A DNA stretch of 64,000 bases. Origin: Saccharospirillum sp. (lineage in GTDB: Bacteria; Pseudomonadota; Gammaproteobacteria; Pseudomonadales; Natronospirillaceae). The notes below the pieces were generated by a model that was not told where the DNA came from, did not search any database, and worked only from the letters and a program-made list of their open reading frames with translations. Below, piece after piece: positions 25,723 through 35,962 of the stretch. The stretch spans positions 124,001 through 188,000 of the forward strand of contig JAIUML010000003.1 in NCBI GenBank assembly GCA_022565595.1, in the 5' to 3' direction. Positions within the stretch are counted from its first letter, which is position 1, and each line of letters begins with the position of its first letter. The translations under genes were made by a program, and so were the position numbers.

Positions 25723-25878
25723 TTACTTGATCTTGGCTTCCTTGAACATCACGTGCTTGCGAACCACTGGATCGAACTTTTTGAATTCCAGCTTGTCCGG
25801 AGTATTACGCTTGTTCTTGTCTGTCGTGTAGAAGTAACCAGTGCCAGCACTGGAGACCAACTTGATTTTATCACGCAT
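25723..25878 (-). CDS. rpmG: 50S ribosomal protein L33
   Basis: A 51-residue ribosomal protein reading [20 protein letters not shown] and continuing [20 protein letters not shown] before a KEAKIK end. This is the proteobacterial L33 of the zinc-independent kind: no CxxC pairs are present. It lies 11 bp after rpmB and before a strong terminator, the usual rpmB-rpmG operon. Gene length matches E. coli (55 residues) closely. Confidence 0.97.
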   Translation of the reverse strand: MRDKIKLVSSAGTGYFYTTDKNKRNTPDKLEFKKFDPVVRKHVMFKEAKIK

Positions 25879-25889
25879 GCTGTGGCTCC

Positions 25890-26126
25890 TTAGACTTTTT
25901 CGCCACGGGCGCGGATATCAGCCAGAACGGTTTCGATGCCGTTCTTGTCGATAATACGCATACCCTTGGACGAAACACGCAGTTTCACAAAACGCTTTTC
26001 ACCCTCAACCCAAAAACGGTGAGAATGCAGGTTCGGCAGGAACCGACGCTTGGTTTTGATCTGTGAGTGGGAAACATTGTTCCCGGTTACCGGACGCTTA
26101 CCGGTAACTTGACAAACTCTGGACAT
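25890..26126 (-). CDS. rpmB: 50S ribosomal protein L28
   Basis: A 78-residue large-subunit protein starting [20 protein letters not shown], the classical L28 start, then [20 protein letters not shown] and ending near ARGEKV. The zinc-free form is indicated because only a single cysteine is present. The ATG at 26126 has a CGGAGG site 8 bases upstream. First gene of the rpmB-rpmG operon. Confidence 0.97.
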   Translation of the reverse strand: MSRVCQVTGKRPVTGNNVSHSQIKTKRRFLPNLHSHRFWVEGEKRFVKLRVSSKGMRIIDKNGIETVLADIRARGEKV

Positions 26127-26401
26127 GATTAATCGCCTCCGATTTTTCGGTGACACCGACGTTGCAAATAACGGATCAACCCCTGAAGTTGCTGCTTTTC
26201 AGCATCAGGACAGCTCGCGTACAGCCCCCGATCCGCCCGCTCGATCTGGGGCCCGGATAAAATGAGGCGCGATTTATACCAGATAAGCCGCCTTACCTCA
26301 AGGAAAAATGGCGATAAATTGTACGCCATTGCTCAGCCACGCATTGTATCAGCTCAGCCAACTGAGTACTCTTCCCATTTTCCCTTCTGGAGCCTTTGCC
26401 G

Positions 26402-26965
26402 GTGCAAGCCATAGTCGATTTTCAGGCGCGAGTCGCCAGCGATGTCATTCTTGCGGGAGGCGTGGTGGCCTACCCGACCGAGGGTGTTTGGGGCCTTGGC
26501 TGTGACCCCTGGAACCCGGAAGCCATCGGCCGCCTGCTGGAAATCAAGCAACGCCCTGTGGATAAGGGGCTCATCCTCATCGGCCGCAGCCTCGCGCAGC
26601 TCGAACCCTGGCTGGCACCGTTGACTTCAGAACAGCAATATCAGCTGGAACAAAGCTGGCCGGGGCCCAATACCTGGGTGGTGGAACACAATGGCCGCCT
26701 GCCAGATTGGGTAACGGGTGGACGAGACACCGTTGCCGTACGGGTACCAGGCCACCCTTTGGCGCGAGCCCTGTGCAAGCGAGCCGGCATACCGATTGTG
26801 TCGACCAGCGCCAACAAGACCGGCAAACCGTCGATCACCGAGCGCCTGCAGATCATACTCAAATTGGCGGACGAACTGGACTGGGTCACACCAGGTCAGG
26901 TGCAAACCCCCGGTCAGGCCAGTACCATTCGGTTGCTGGAAAGTGGTGAGGTATTGAGGCCCTGA
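26402..26965 (+). CDS. tsaC: Threonylcarbamoyl-AMP synthase (Sua5/YrdC family)
   Basis: This enzyme makes threonylcarbamoyl-AMP from Thr, bicarbonate and ATP for the t6A37 modification of ANN-reading tRNAs. The 187-residue protein has the YrdC core GGVVAYPTEGVWGLGCDPWN, KQRPVDKGLILIG, SWPGPNTWVV and the late VRVPGHPLARALCKRAGIPI, VSTSANKTGKPS. It is the short TsaC form without the Sua5 C-terminal domain. I choose GTG 26402 because GGAG at 26389-26392 sits 9 bases before it; the TTG at 26396 is only 3 bases away. Divergent from rpmB. Confidence 0.93.
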   Translation: MQAIVDFQARVASDVILAGGVVAYPTEGVWGLGCDPWNPEAIGRLLEIKQRPVDKGLILIGRSLAQLEPWLAPLTSEQQYQLEQSWPGPNTWVVEHNGRLPDWVTGGRDTVAVRVPGHPLARALCKRAGIPIVSTSANKTGKPSITERLQIILKLADELDWVTPGQVQTPGQASTIRLLESGEVLRP

Positions 26966-27082
26966 TCGCAGGGCTTTGTAATGTTGCCCAGCCAATTGTT
27001 CTGTTTAATTTTGGGGCTCAATGAAGGCTAGCACCCAGTAACCGGTGCGGGTTTTGGCGAAGCAGTGAATTCCGTTGTTTGA

Positions 27083-28030
<948 letters not shown>

Positions 28031-28143
28031 GCCTTGTAACAGCCGTTTTCCATCGAGAGCGGCCATCCGGCGAAGGCATGGCTTGCACTGTGGTCAAGGG
28101 CGTGAGATATTTTAAGCCTAAACTATCTAACAAGAATGCCGCC

Positions 28144-28932
28144 ATGCTGACCTACAACGATTATCTGAAAGTCGACGACCTGCTCGAACTCCAGGCGCCC
28201 CGCTCCGAACCCGAAGAGCACGATGAACTGCTGTTCATCATTATTCATCAAACCTACGAACTCTGGTTCAAACAGTTGCGGCATGAACTGAACTTCCTGA
28301 TGGAGCGTCTGGAAGAAAACGACGTCCCGCGCGCCTTTCATACCCTCAAGCGGGTCTTGAAGATCTTCAAGACTCTGGTATCTCAGGTCGATATTCTGGA
28401 AACCATGACCCCGCTCGAGTTCGAGAGCTTCCGCAGCCGGCTCGATACCGCCAGTGGCTTTCAGAGCTACCAGTTCCGAGTCGTGGAATTCATGCTTGGC
28501 TACAAAAGGCCGCAACCGATCAGTGTGCAACCCGAAGGCTCCGTGGGCCGTGAACTGCTGGAAGCGGCGTACGCCAGTCCGTCACTCTGGCTGATATTCC
28601 TGCGCAACCTGAAGCGGGCCGGTTACACCATACCGGACGAGGTTCTGGCTGCAGACTTGACCGCCGCAACCGAACCCAACGACGCCGTTCAGGACGCCCT
28701 GTTGGCGGTATACCAGAACGACCACCAGCTCTCTGAACTGTGCGAACTGCTGGTCGACCTGGACGAAGGCCTCCAGGAGTGGCGCTATCGTCACGTAAAA
28801 ATGGTGCAACGCACCATCGGCACCAAGGGTGGCAGTGGCGGTTCCAGCGGTGCAGAATACCTGATCAAGACCTTGTTCAAACCCGTCTTCCCCGACCTCT
28901 GGGACATAAGAGCCCGCATTGGAGTCGCCTGA
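28144..28932 (+). CDS. kynA: Tryptophan 2,3-dioxygenase
   Basis: This haem enzyme opens the indole ring of tryptophan to N-formylkynurenine, the first step of the kynurenine route. The 262-residue sequence shows FIIIHQTYELWFKQLRHELN (distal-pocket His and substrate contacts), ASGFQSYQFRVVEFMLGYK, and the C-terminal YRHVKMVQRTIGTKGGSGGS containing the haem-ligand His and the mobile loop. The ATG at 28144 (MLTYNDYLK) is right for the family; the frame extends upstream into hemF but that part is not homologous. One base separates it from kynU. Confidence 0.96.
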   Translation: MLTYNDYLKVDDLLELQAPRSEPEEHDELLFIIIHQTYELWFKQLRHELNFLMERLEENDVPRAFHTLKRVLKIFKTLVSQVDILETMTPLEFESFRSRLDTASGFQSYQFRVVEFMLGYKRPQPISVQPEGSVGRELLEAAYASPSLWLIFLRNLKRAGYTIPDEVLAADLTAATEPNDAVQDALLAVYQNDHQLSELCELLVDLDEGLQEWRYRHVKMVQRTIGTKGGSGGSSGAEYLIKTLFKPVFPDLWDIRARIGVA

Positions 28933-28933
28933 A

Positions 28934-30118
28934 ATGAGCACAGAACGCACCTGGCAAGACAGAGCTCGCTCCCTGCAAAGCCACTACCAACGCTTTGCTG
29001 TAACCGACCGGGTGCTGCTGACCGGCCACTCCCACCAGGCCTGGCCAGACGTAGCTTATGAAGGTCAGATGCAAGCCTTTGAAGACGCCGCTCTTCATGT
29101 CGACGACAAGTGGAGCCAGGCCTTTGTTCAGGCCGACAAGGTGCGCACCGGCTATGCCAACCTTTTGAAAGATATGAGCGGCGAATACGTACTGGGTCAG
29201 AACACCATGGAACTGTTGGTGCGCTGGTTATCTGCCCTGCCACTGGACAAGAAACCTCGCCTGGTCACCACCGATGGCGAATTCCACTCCATGCGTCGGC
29301 TGCTCGATCGCTTGAACGAAACCTCGGTACAGGTGGTCAAGGTCGCCCAGAACCCGGTGTCTACACTGAGTGAGCGCCTGGCGGCTGAACTGAACGATGA
29401 CACTGCTGCTGTTATGCTCTCAGGCGTACTCTTTCAGTCTGGCCGCGTGGTGCCGCACCTCTCGCAATTGGCACAAGCAGCAGCTGATAACGATGTGCCC
29501 TTGCTGGTAGATGCCTACCATGCAGTCAATATATTGCCCTGGTACCTGGATGAACTTGGCCTGGAGCAGGCTTTTATTGTGGGCGGTGGCTACAAGTATT
29601 GCCAACTGGGTGAAGGCAACTGTTTCCTGCGCGTGCCCAAGGATTGCGACTGGCGCCCCCTGGTCACTGGCTGGTTCGCTGAATTCACCACTCTGCATCA
29701 GGCTCCCGGAAATCGCGTGCAATACGGCACAGGCCGCTGGGCTTTCGAAGGCTCCACCTACGACCCGACCAGCCACTATCGTGCTACAAAAGTCTTCGAC
29801 TTTTTTACCGACCAGGGCCTGACACCAGAAGTTCTTTACCCGCACTACAAAGCCCAACAACGCCACCTGCTCAATTTGTTGAGCGAGCACCCATGGCCGG
29901 ACCACATTCAACTACCGACTGAATCACTCGATCATATTGGTGGCTTCCTGGTGATCCGCACACCCAAAGCAGCCGATATCGTTCAGGCCTTGCGCCAGGA
30001 GCAGGTCTATACCGACAGCCGAGGCGATGCCTTGCGCCTGGGGCCTGCGCCTTATGTGACGGCTGAACAATTAAAGCAGGCAGTGGATGCCTTGAGAAAA
30101 GTCACCCAGGGCAGTTAA
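28934..30118 (+). CDS. kynU: Kynureninase
   Basis: A 394-residue pyridoxal-phosphate enzyme of aminotransferase fold that cleaves kynurenine to anthranilate and alanine. The PLP lysine is K221 in GGGYKYCQLGEG, preceded by the phosphate/pyridine-contact segment LVDAYHAVNI (D193). It starts GHSHQAWPD-containing, typical of the bacterial kynureninase-like subgroup. The ATG at 28934 is one base after the kynA stop. The intervening kynurenine formamidase (kynB) is not in this window, so that step must be encoded elsewhere or be served by another hydrolase. Confidence 0.93.
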   Translation: MSTERTWQDRARSLQSHYQRFAVTDRVLLTGHSHQAWPDVAYEGQMQAFEDAALHVDDKWSQAFVQADKVRTGYANLLKDMSGEYVLGQNTMELLVRWLSALPLDKKPRLVTTDGEFHSMRRLLDRLNETSVQVVKVAQNPVSTLSERLAAELNDDTAAVMLSGVLFQSGRVVPHLSQLAQAAADNDVPLLVDAYHAVNILPWYLDELGLEQAFIVGGGYKYCQLGEGNCFLRVPKDCDWRPLVTGWFAEFTTLHQAPGNRVQYGTGRWAFEGSTYDPTSHYRATKVFDFFTDQGLTPEVLYPHYKAQQRHLLNLLSEHPWPDHIQLPTESLDHIGGFLVIRTPKAADIVQALRQEQVYTDSRGDALRLGPAPYVTAEQLKQAVDALRKVTQGS

Positions 30119-30272
30119 TTCAAGGTGATCAGTGCGTTCAGGATGGCAGTTACTGAAAACCATTCATGAAGAACTCTGGTCAACTCATTGAGCTCGAGGG
30201 GTGATAGGCCATTGGTGGTCAAGGTAGACTAGACAAGACGACAGGGTTTAACACCTTAAAAGGGACGGTTTA

Positions 30273-32915
30273 ATGGACGGCAGTATACTCATCCTGGTCA
30301 TCATCCTGCTGGTGCTGTTTTCCGGCAGCATCATGGGGTGGGTGAACCACTTCGCAGTACGAAATTTACGGCGTGAAGTGCAGGCCTTGCGCGACCAGCT
30401 GATGCGCGGTGGGGCTAAAGCTGATGCTGTTGAACCCCTGGAAACAAGTCAGCCAGAAGCACCCTTTGCGTCCCAGAATGTAGACATACCCACTGATGAA
30501 TCCGTTGCTCCGGAAACTACCCCTCAACCCGAGCAAACACCTCTGCCCAGTTCGGTATACCAGAAACCAGTAAACACATCGCCACCGGCATGGTGGGAGC
30601 ACCTTAAAACCCACTGGATGGTCTGGCTCGGCGCCGTGTGCGTTGGGTTGGCGGGGATATTCCTTGCCGCCTATTCGATCGAGCAAGATTATTTGGGCCC
30701 GCAAGCGCGGCTGTCTTTGGGCTTGATTATCGGCGCGCTGCTTCATGTTGCCGCCGAAGTATTGCGCCGGCGTGCTCAGATGCGCTATGAAGCCCTTGCC
30801 GGCCTGGCCGCCGGGGCCAGCGTCGTTCTATACGCTACCTTGTTGGCCTCGGTACAGCTTTACGAGCTTTGGCCTACTGGCCTGGTGTTTTTCCTCCTGG
30901 CTGCGGTTTCACTCGGCACCATGATCCTGGCGCTGTGGCATGGTCCTTTAATGGCCATAGTGGGGCTGGTAGGTGCTTACGCTGCACCAGTGTTGCTCGG
31001 CGATTCGGGGGGTAATCTACAGATACTGTTGGGTTACTGCTTTGTTGTGGCCTGCTCTGGCTTCTGGTTGCTGAGTCGAGTCTACCGCTCCTGGTTGCTG
31101 GCGTTGACTCTGGGTGGTGCCCTAGCCTGGTGGGCGTTGATAGTGACTTCAGAGGCTCAACTGCTGGGCTTGCTGATCTATCTCGTTGCCCTGGCCCATG
31201 CAGCCATGGTGTTACCCCTGGGCAACTACTTGAGTTACCGACGGTATTCTGATCAGCCGAGGTGTACAACGCTGAGTTCGTTCTTTGGTTTCGACAGTTT
31301 CATCAGTCGGGATCGAGTTGTCTCCCTGATGTTTCTGTTGATAGCCTTCGCTATAACAATGCACCTTGGGCAGTACAATAGTGCAGCGCCTGCGCCGTGG
31401 ATTTTGATGACCATGATCCTGTGGGCCATTCACGCGAAAGACGATGCTTTCCGACTCATCCCTTGGCTCTGGGTCCCGTTGACCTTGATCAGTATTACCC
31501 TGAGCCACCTCTCCTGGGGGCCACAATGGCCGGTGTTCCCATTGGAGTTCGGCATAACCGGCAATGTTGTGTTGTTGTACATTGTCATGCTGTCTTTATG
31601 TGGCTATGCCTTTGCTGTCCATGCGTCTCCCGGCCACCCCAATCAGTATCCGGCTTTAACACTCTCCCTTGCTGCGCTCACGCCTTTGGGTTGCCTTACC
31701 CTGCTGTGGGTGCTCAACCCTCATGGCTTCGAAGCCTGGTACTGGGCCGCAGTTTGTACGGGCCTTGGGGCTTTTTATGCTGACCGCGCTCGACGTCAGT
31801 GGCGCACGGCTGCGGATGCGCAAGTCGTATGGTGGTTTATTGCGGCCCATGGCGCTTATTCCCTCGCGGCGGTCATGGCGTTATCACAGGCCAGCCTGAC
31901 TTTGGCTCTGGCCGTTCAGGTGGCTACCCTGGTGTGGTTGATGCAACGCTTTGAGCTGCCAGTGTTGCGCTGGTTGCTGCGCGCCGTTATGACCTTGATC
32001 ATCGTACGTTTGACGCTCAACCCCTGGTTGCCGGACTACGCGACCAGCAGCCGTTTGGCTGCCGATACCTGGGTGTTCTGGACTTATGGCGGAACGCTGG
32101 CCCTGGTTGCGCTGGCACGTTGGCTGGCGACTGGCCTGAAAGAGACTCAGCGCTGGCTCGAAGGCGCCATCTTGCACTTGCTTGTGTTGTTTATCGCCGT
32201 CTGTGTGCGTTATGCCCTGTACGATGGTGAAGTCTTCGTATGGCGCTATACCTTTACCGAAGCCAGCCTATATACCAGCTTGTTCGCGGCTCTTGGCTTG
32301 GTGTATGCGGTACGCGCGCGCCGTGCCGGTGCCAGCGCTGCCTTGTTGCGCGCAATGGCCACCCTCTTACAGGCCGCTTCGGTAGTTCAGTATCTCTGGT
32401 TGGCGATGATAAAAAACCCGCTATGGGAGCGGGTCGATACGCTGGGCACTACCCCGATAGCCAACCTTCTGTTGCTCAGTTTTGGCTTACCGGTGTTGTT
32501 GTTTGCCCTGGCCTCCCGCTGGGGTGTGATTGAACTGCGCCGCGCCATGAGTTTGCTCGCGGCGGGGGCTCTGTGGTGGTTTGTCACCCTGGAAGTTCGG
32601 CACCTATGGCATGGCCAGTTGTGGTGGCAGGATGTCATGAGCGACGGTGAACTTTACAGTTATTCAATGAGTTGGTTGGTATTGGCTGTCGCGGCCATGT
32701 TGTTTGGAGGCTGGAAACACCATCAGGATGCCTACCGAGGTGGTATGGCCTTACTTGTGTTGGTCATCGCCAAGCTATTCCTGTTCGACCTTAGCGATTT
32801 GACCGGATTATGGCGAGTGTTGTCGTTTATGGGTATGGGGTTGTGTTTGCTGGGTCTGGGTTGGGTGCATCAACTGACTTTGCGGCAGCGGCACCCGGCT
32901 TCAACGCTTCAGTAA
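30273..32915 (+). CDS. Large DUF2339 polytopic membrane protein
   Basis: An 880-residue inner-membrane protein. It starts with one membrane helix (ILVIILLVLFSGSIMGWV), then a short coiled-coil (LRREVQALRDQLMR), a Pro/Glu/Thr-rich linker (residues about 45-110), and about 24-26 membrane helices to the end. The segment WLVWLGAVCVGLAGIFLA-like (WMVWLGAVCVGLAGIFLAAY) and the C-terminal RVLSFMGMGLCLLGLGW match the DUF2339 pattern. The function of this family is not established; a transport or envelope-maintenance role is only a guess. AAGGGA precedes ATG 30273. It stands alone after kynU with a 154-bp gap. Confidence 0.88.
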   Translation: MDGSILILVIILLVLFSGSIMGWVNHFAVRNLRREVQALRDQLMRGGAKADAVEPLETSQPEAPFASQNVDIPTDESVAPETTPQPEQTPLPSSVYQKPVNTSPPAWWEHLKTHWMVWLGAVCVGLAGIFLAAYSIEQDYLGPQARLSLGLIIGALLHVAAEVLRRRAQMRYEALAGLAAGASVVLYATLLASVQLYELWPTGLVFFLLAAVSLGTMILALWHGPLMAIVGLVGAYAAPVLLGDSGGNLQILLGYCFVVACSGFWLLSRVYRSWLLALTLGGALAWWALIVTSEAQLLGLLIYLVALAHAAMVLPLGNYLSYRRYSDQPRCTTLSSFFGFDSFISRDRVVSLMFLLIAFAITMHLGQYNSAAPAPWILMTMILWAIHAKDDAFRLIPWLWVPLTLISITLSHLSWGPQWPVFPLEFGITGNVVLLYIVMLSLCGYAFAVHASPGHPNQYPALTLSLAALTPLGCLTLLWVLNPHGFEAWYWAAVCTGLGAFYADRARRQWRTAADAQVVWWFIAAHGAYSLAAVMALSQASLTLALAVQVATLVWLMQRFELPVLRWLLRAVMTLIIVRLTLNPWLPDYATSSRLAADTWVFWTYGGTLALVALARWLATGLKETQRWLEGAILHLLVLFIAVCVRYALYDGEVFVWRYTFTEASLYTSLFAALGLVYAVRARRAGASAALLRAMATLLQAASVVQYLWLAMIKNPLWERVDTLGTTPIANLLLLSFGLPVLLFALASRWGVIELRRAMSLLAAGALWWFVTLEVRHLWHGQLWWQDVMSDGELYSYSMSWLVLAVAAMLFGGWKHHQDAYRGGMALLVLVIAKLFLFDLSDLTGLWRVLSFMGMGLCLLGLGWVHQLTLRQRHPASTLQ

Positions 32916-33209
32916 AGATCGGGCATCCTCTGTTTCAGGGTACCAATCTGCCATGAGCCAGGATTAACGCCATGCAGCAATATCTCGTCGGAGGTTTGCA
33001 ACAGTTCAGGGTCAGTTGAAAGCGAAGAAACCACCATACTCAGAGAAAAGGAGTTCAAAGTGGAGTAACGGCGATGTTGGTTTCAGGTTGATATCCTGCA
33101 CTTGATCGTAAATGCATCCCTCCATGTGGCCAGGGGCCTAGAGAATTGCTTCAGATTGATGAACACTGGTGGCTCACAGATTTGTTCATCAACCAGAGCG
33201 CCCAAACCC
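32916..33209. promoter_or_regulatory. Leader region of the GTPase pair with a 10-bp hairpin
   Basis: A 294-bp gap without a gene. It includes a perfect inverted repeat TTGATGAACA-N17-TGTTCATCAA (33156-33192) ending 17 bp before the start of the first GTPase. In RNA this could fold close to the ribosome site and affect translation. A GTPase frame open from 33102 is not used, because homology starts at 33210. Confidence 0.45.
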
Positions 33210-34415
33210 ATGTTTCGATCGCTCCCAGCCAATTGGCGGCGGATTGTTCAATCGGTCCTGAACCCGAAGCCAGATCCCGCCCTGTTCGAGCGCCTGAAGT
33301 CGGACTGGCAGCCTGCGCCGCCGGTGTTCTGGCTGCTGGGCAAGGTGCAGTCCGGTAAAACCTCCATCATCCACGCCATTACCCGTCACCCCGAGGCGGA
33401 GATTGGTCTGGGCTTCAAGCCCTGCACTCGTCACAGTCGTCAGTTTGATTTTCCGCCGGAGTGGCCGCTGGTGCGCTTTATCGATACCCGCGGTCTGGGT
33501 GAGGTGGATTATCACCCCGAGGAAGAGTTGGTAGAGCTCGAGCAGCAGGCCGATGCGCTGATCGTGGTGGTGCGGGCGCTGGACCCGCAGCAGGAGGAAG
33601 TGCTGGCGCAGGTGAAGGGCATTCGTGAGAAACACCCGGATTGGCCAGTGGTGCTGGTACAAACCCGGTTGCACGATGCCTACCGTGATGAACGTGACCA
33701 CCCACCTTATGAATCCTTGATGACTGATCCGGCTCTGGTGGATTTACAGCGCGCCTTGCGCCATCAGGCGGAAGGCTTTTCAGAATTGCCCGGATATGGG
33801 CAAATTGAAACCCTGGCAGTAGACCTGACCCGTACGGAAGATGGCTTTTCCGATCCGGATTATGGCCTCGATGCTTTGCTGACAGCCCTGGACAGGGTGC
33901 TGGAAGGCAGCCAACACCAATCTGTTCGGGATCTGGCAAAGTCTCAAGGAGATCGGCGTTTGCAGCAGGTGCACCCTCATCTTATGGGCTACGCCATGGC
34001 GGCTGGCTTGACGGACATGATTCCGATGGCCGGGCTGGTGACGGTGCCGACCCTTCAGGGCAAGTTATTGCATTCCATTGGCCGGCTTTATCAGCGCGAA
34101 TGGAACAAGAGCACGCTGAGTGAATTTGCCGCTTCTCTGGGTTCGGGCGTATTGTTGGGCATGGGGGCGAGTTTCGGGGCGCGTCAGTTGGGCAAGCTGG
34201 TGCCGGTGTATGGCCAGACCGTGGGTGCCCTGGCGGCGGGTACCGCCAGCGCGGCAGTCACCTATGCGCTCGGTCGAGCCGCCTGCTACTATCTGGAGAA
34301 AGCTGAAGCTGGCCAGGCAGACCCCGAAGGGGTTTCCGATACCTACCACCGCTCGCTCAAGGAAGCCTATCAGATGTTTCGCCAACGCCTTGAACAAACC
34401 GACAAAACCCAATGA
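33210..34415 (+). CDS. GTPase with C-terminal DUF697-like membrane domain
   Basis: A 401-residue protein. The G domain has P-loop GKVQSGKTS (from about residue 44), the G3 box IDTRGLGEV and a G4-like VLVQTRLHD, in which TRLHD replaces the usual NKxD. The C-terminal third (residues about 265-385) carries alternating hydrophobic helices, with HLMGYAMAAGLTDMIPMAGL and ASFGARQLGKLVPVYGQTVG, and resembles DUF697. Such proteins are thought to act at the inner membrane; role unknown. The ATG at 33210 lacks a good ribosome site. It overlaps the next GTPase gene by 4 bp. Confidence 0.85.
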   Translation: MFRSLPANWRRIVQSVLNPKPDPALFERLKSDWQPAPPVFWLLGKVQSGKTSIIHAITRHPEAEIGLGFKPCTRHSRQFDFPPEWPLVRFIDTRGLGEVDYHPEEELVELEQQADALIVVVRALDPQQEEVLAQVKGIREKHPDWPVVLVQTRLHDAYRDERDHPPYESLMTDPALVDLQRALRHQAEGFSELPGYGQIETLAVDLTRTEDGFSDPDYGLDALLTALDRVLEGSQHQSVRDLAKSQGDRRLQQVHPHLMGYAMAAGLTDMIPMAGLVTVPTLQGKLLHSIGRLYQREWNKSTLSEFAASLGSGVLLGMGASFGARQLGKLVPVYGQTVGALAAGTASAAVTYALGRAACYYLEKAEAGQADPEGVSDTYHRSLKEAYQMFRQRLEQTDKTQ

Positions 34416-35962
34416 GCCAGAAAACGAACCAACGTCAACTGAAACGGCTGTTGTGGTTCAGTGGCGGCGCCATGGGGTTGATGGTGTTGCCTTTGCTGTT
34501 GCTGGTGCCCTTTGGCGCTTACTGGCTGTGGCAGCAAGGCTGGTTGCTGTTCTGGGTACTGGCGTCGCTGGTGGTTACTCTGACGGGTTCGGCTGGCCTG
34601 GCCTGGAGCAAGGGTCGATTGCGTCGATCTTCGTCCAAACCCGAGCAAGCCGTTCAGGCTGAAGCAGTCTCGCCCGCCAGTGAGGGCTGGTCGGAGCAGG
34701 ACAATACCGCCTGGGCCGAAGTCGTGAGCCTGGCGCGCACGGCGAATCCGGATCTGCTGACACGTCAAACGCAGTGGCTGAGCAGTACCCGCAGCGTGAT
34801 CGAGCACGTTGCAAAGCACTACCACCCCGAACAAAGCGCAGCCATCTGGCAGTTCACCCTGCCGGAGTTGTTCTTGCTGACCGAGCGGGTCAGTCAGCGT
34901 GTGCGCAAGGTGGTGCTGGAGCAGGTACCGGCTTCTCACCTGGTCAAGATGGGTCAGGTTGTGCGGATCTGGGAGCTGAAGACCCGCTTCGAACCGGCCT
35001 ATCGAACTGCCCATGGAATATACCGTCTGGTGCGCTGGGTCAACCCGATCTCGGCCCTGGTTGCGGAGGCGCGCGGCGCCTTGATGGATCAGTTGCTTGG
35101 GTCTGCCAATCAGAATGTGCGTCAGACCCTGGCGCGAATCTGGGTGGAGGAAGTGGGCCGCGCTGCCATTGATCTCTACTCCGGGCGCCTGGCGCTCGAT
35201 GCTCAACATCTGGATGCGCTGCTCGAAGCCGAACGCCAGGCCTCGGTACCGCCCGGGCCTGTGCGAATACTGGTTGCCGGGCAGGTCAATGCCGGCAAGT
35301 CGAGCCTGATCAATGCACTGTTGCAGGATGGTCGAGCGGCTGTGGATGTGTTGCCGGTGTCGGCCAGTGGGCAGGGCTATCAACTGGTGCTGGAGGGCGA
35401 ACCGGTCGCCGAATTGCGGGACTCCTCCGGCTTGACCGTCGAGACGGACCTGGACGTCTGGGCGCAGCAAAGCCTGGAAGCGGATTGCCTGATCTGGGTC
35501 GTGGCCGCGCACAGGGCAGATCGGGATCTGGATCGACGCGCCTTGAGAGTCTTGTATGACCTCTACCGCACCAACTCTCGGCGCAGCCCGCCGCCTATCC
35601 TGGTCGCCGTCAGCCATGTCGACCGGCTGTCTCCTGCGCGCGAGTGGCAACCGCCTTACAACCTGCTCACCCGAACGCAGCCCAAAGCGCAATCGATACA
35701 CGCAGCGCTGGAACAGATCGCGAAGGATCTGGAACTGAGCGAGCAGGACCTGATTCCGGTTCGTCTGGATCAGGGGCCGGGCGGTTACAACCTGGAATTG
35801 TTCTGGGCGGTGGTCATGGAGCATCTCGCCTCAGCTAAACACAACAGAGCGCAACGCTTGCAGCAAGGCCTGATCAAGAAGGACTGGAAACAGCTTCTGC
35901 GCCAGGCCCGTGGTGCTGGCCAGTGGCTGAGCAAAAAGGGACTTAAGCAGAACGCTGGCTGA
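34412..35962 (+). CDS. Membrane-anchored dynamin-like/Era-like GTPase
   Basis: A 516-residue protein starting with two membrane helices (FSGGAMGLMVLPLLLLVPFG and WLLFWVLASLVVTLTGSAGL), then a helical stretch of about 220 residues. A G domain follows, with P-loop GQVNAGKSSLINALL (residues about 290-304), G3-like LRDSSGL and G4 VAVSHVDRLS. The architecture is like a bacterial dynamin-related or YfjP-type GTPase. It is translationally coupled (ATGA overlap) to another GTPase, so the two probably form a complex at the membrane. It overlaps the end of the convergent glrR by 20 bp. Function not known. Confidence 0.83.
   Translation: MSQKTNQRQLKRLLWFSGGAMGLMVLPLLLLVPFGAYWLWQQGWLLFWVLASLVVTLTGSAGLAWSKGRLRRSSSKPEQAVQAEAVSPASEGWSEQDNTAWAEVVSLARTANPDLLTRQTQWLSSTRSVIEHVAKHYHPEQSAAIWQFTLPELFLLTERVSQRVRKVVLEQVPASHLVKMGQVVRIWELKTRFEPAYRTAHGIYRLVRWVNPISALVAEARGALMDQLLGSANQNVRQTLARIWVEEVGRAAIDLYSGRLALDAQHLDALLEAERQASVPPGPVRILVAGQVNAGKSSLINALLQDGRAAVDVLPVSASGQGYQLVLEGEPVAELRDSSGLTVETDLDVWAQQSLEADCLIWVVAAHRADRDLDRRALRVLYDLYRTNSRRSPPPILVAVSHVDRLSPAREWQPPYNLLTRTQPKAQSIHAALEQIAKDLELSEQDLIPVRLDQGPGGYNLELFWAVVMEHLASAKHNRAQRLQQGLIKKDWKQLLRQARGAGQWLSKKGLKQNAG

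Noticed and set aside
33102-33209. N-terminal extension of the first GTPase
   Set aside because: The extension lies over a hairpin and has no family likeness; MFRSLPANW at 33210 opens the conserved part.
34370-35824. 484-codon minus-strand frame opposite the second GTPase
   Set aside because: It is antisense to a GTPase with visible P-loop, G3 and G4 motifs, and has no recognised domain.
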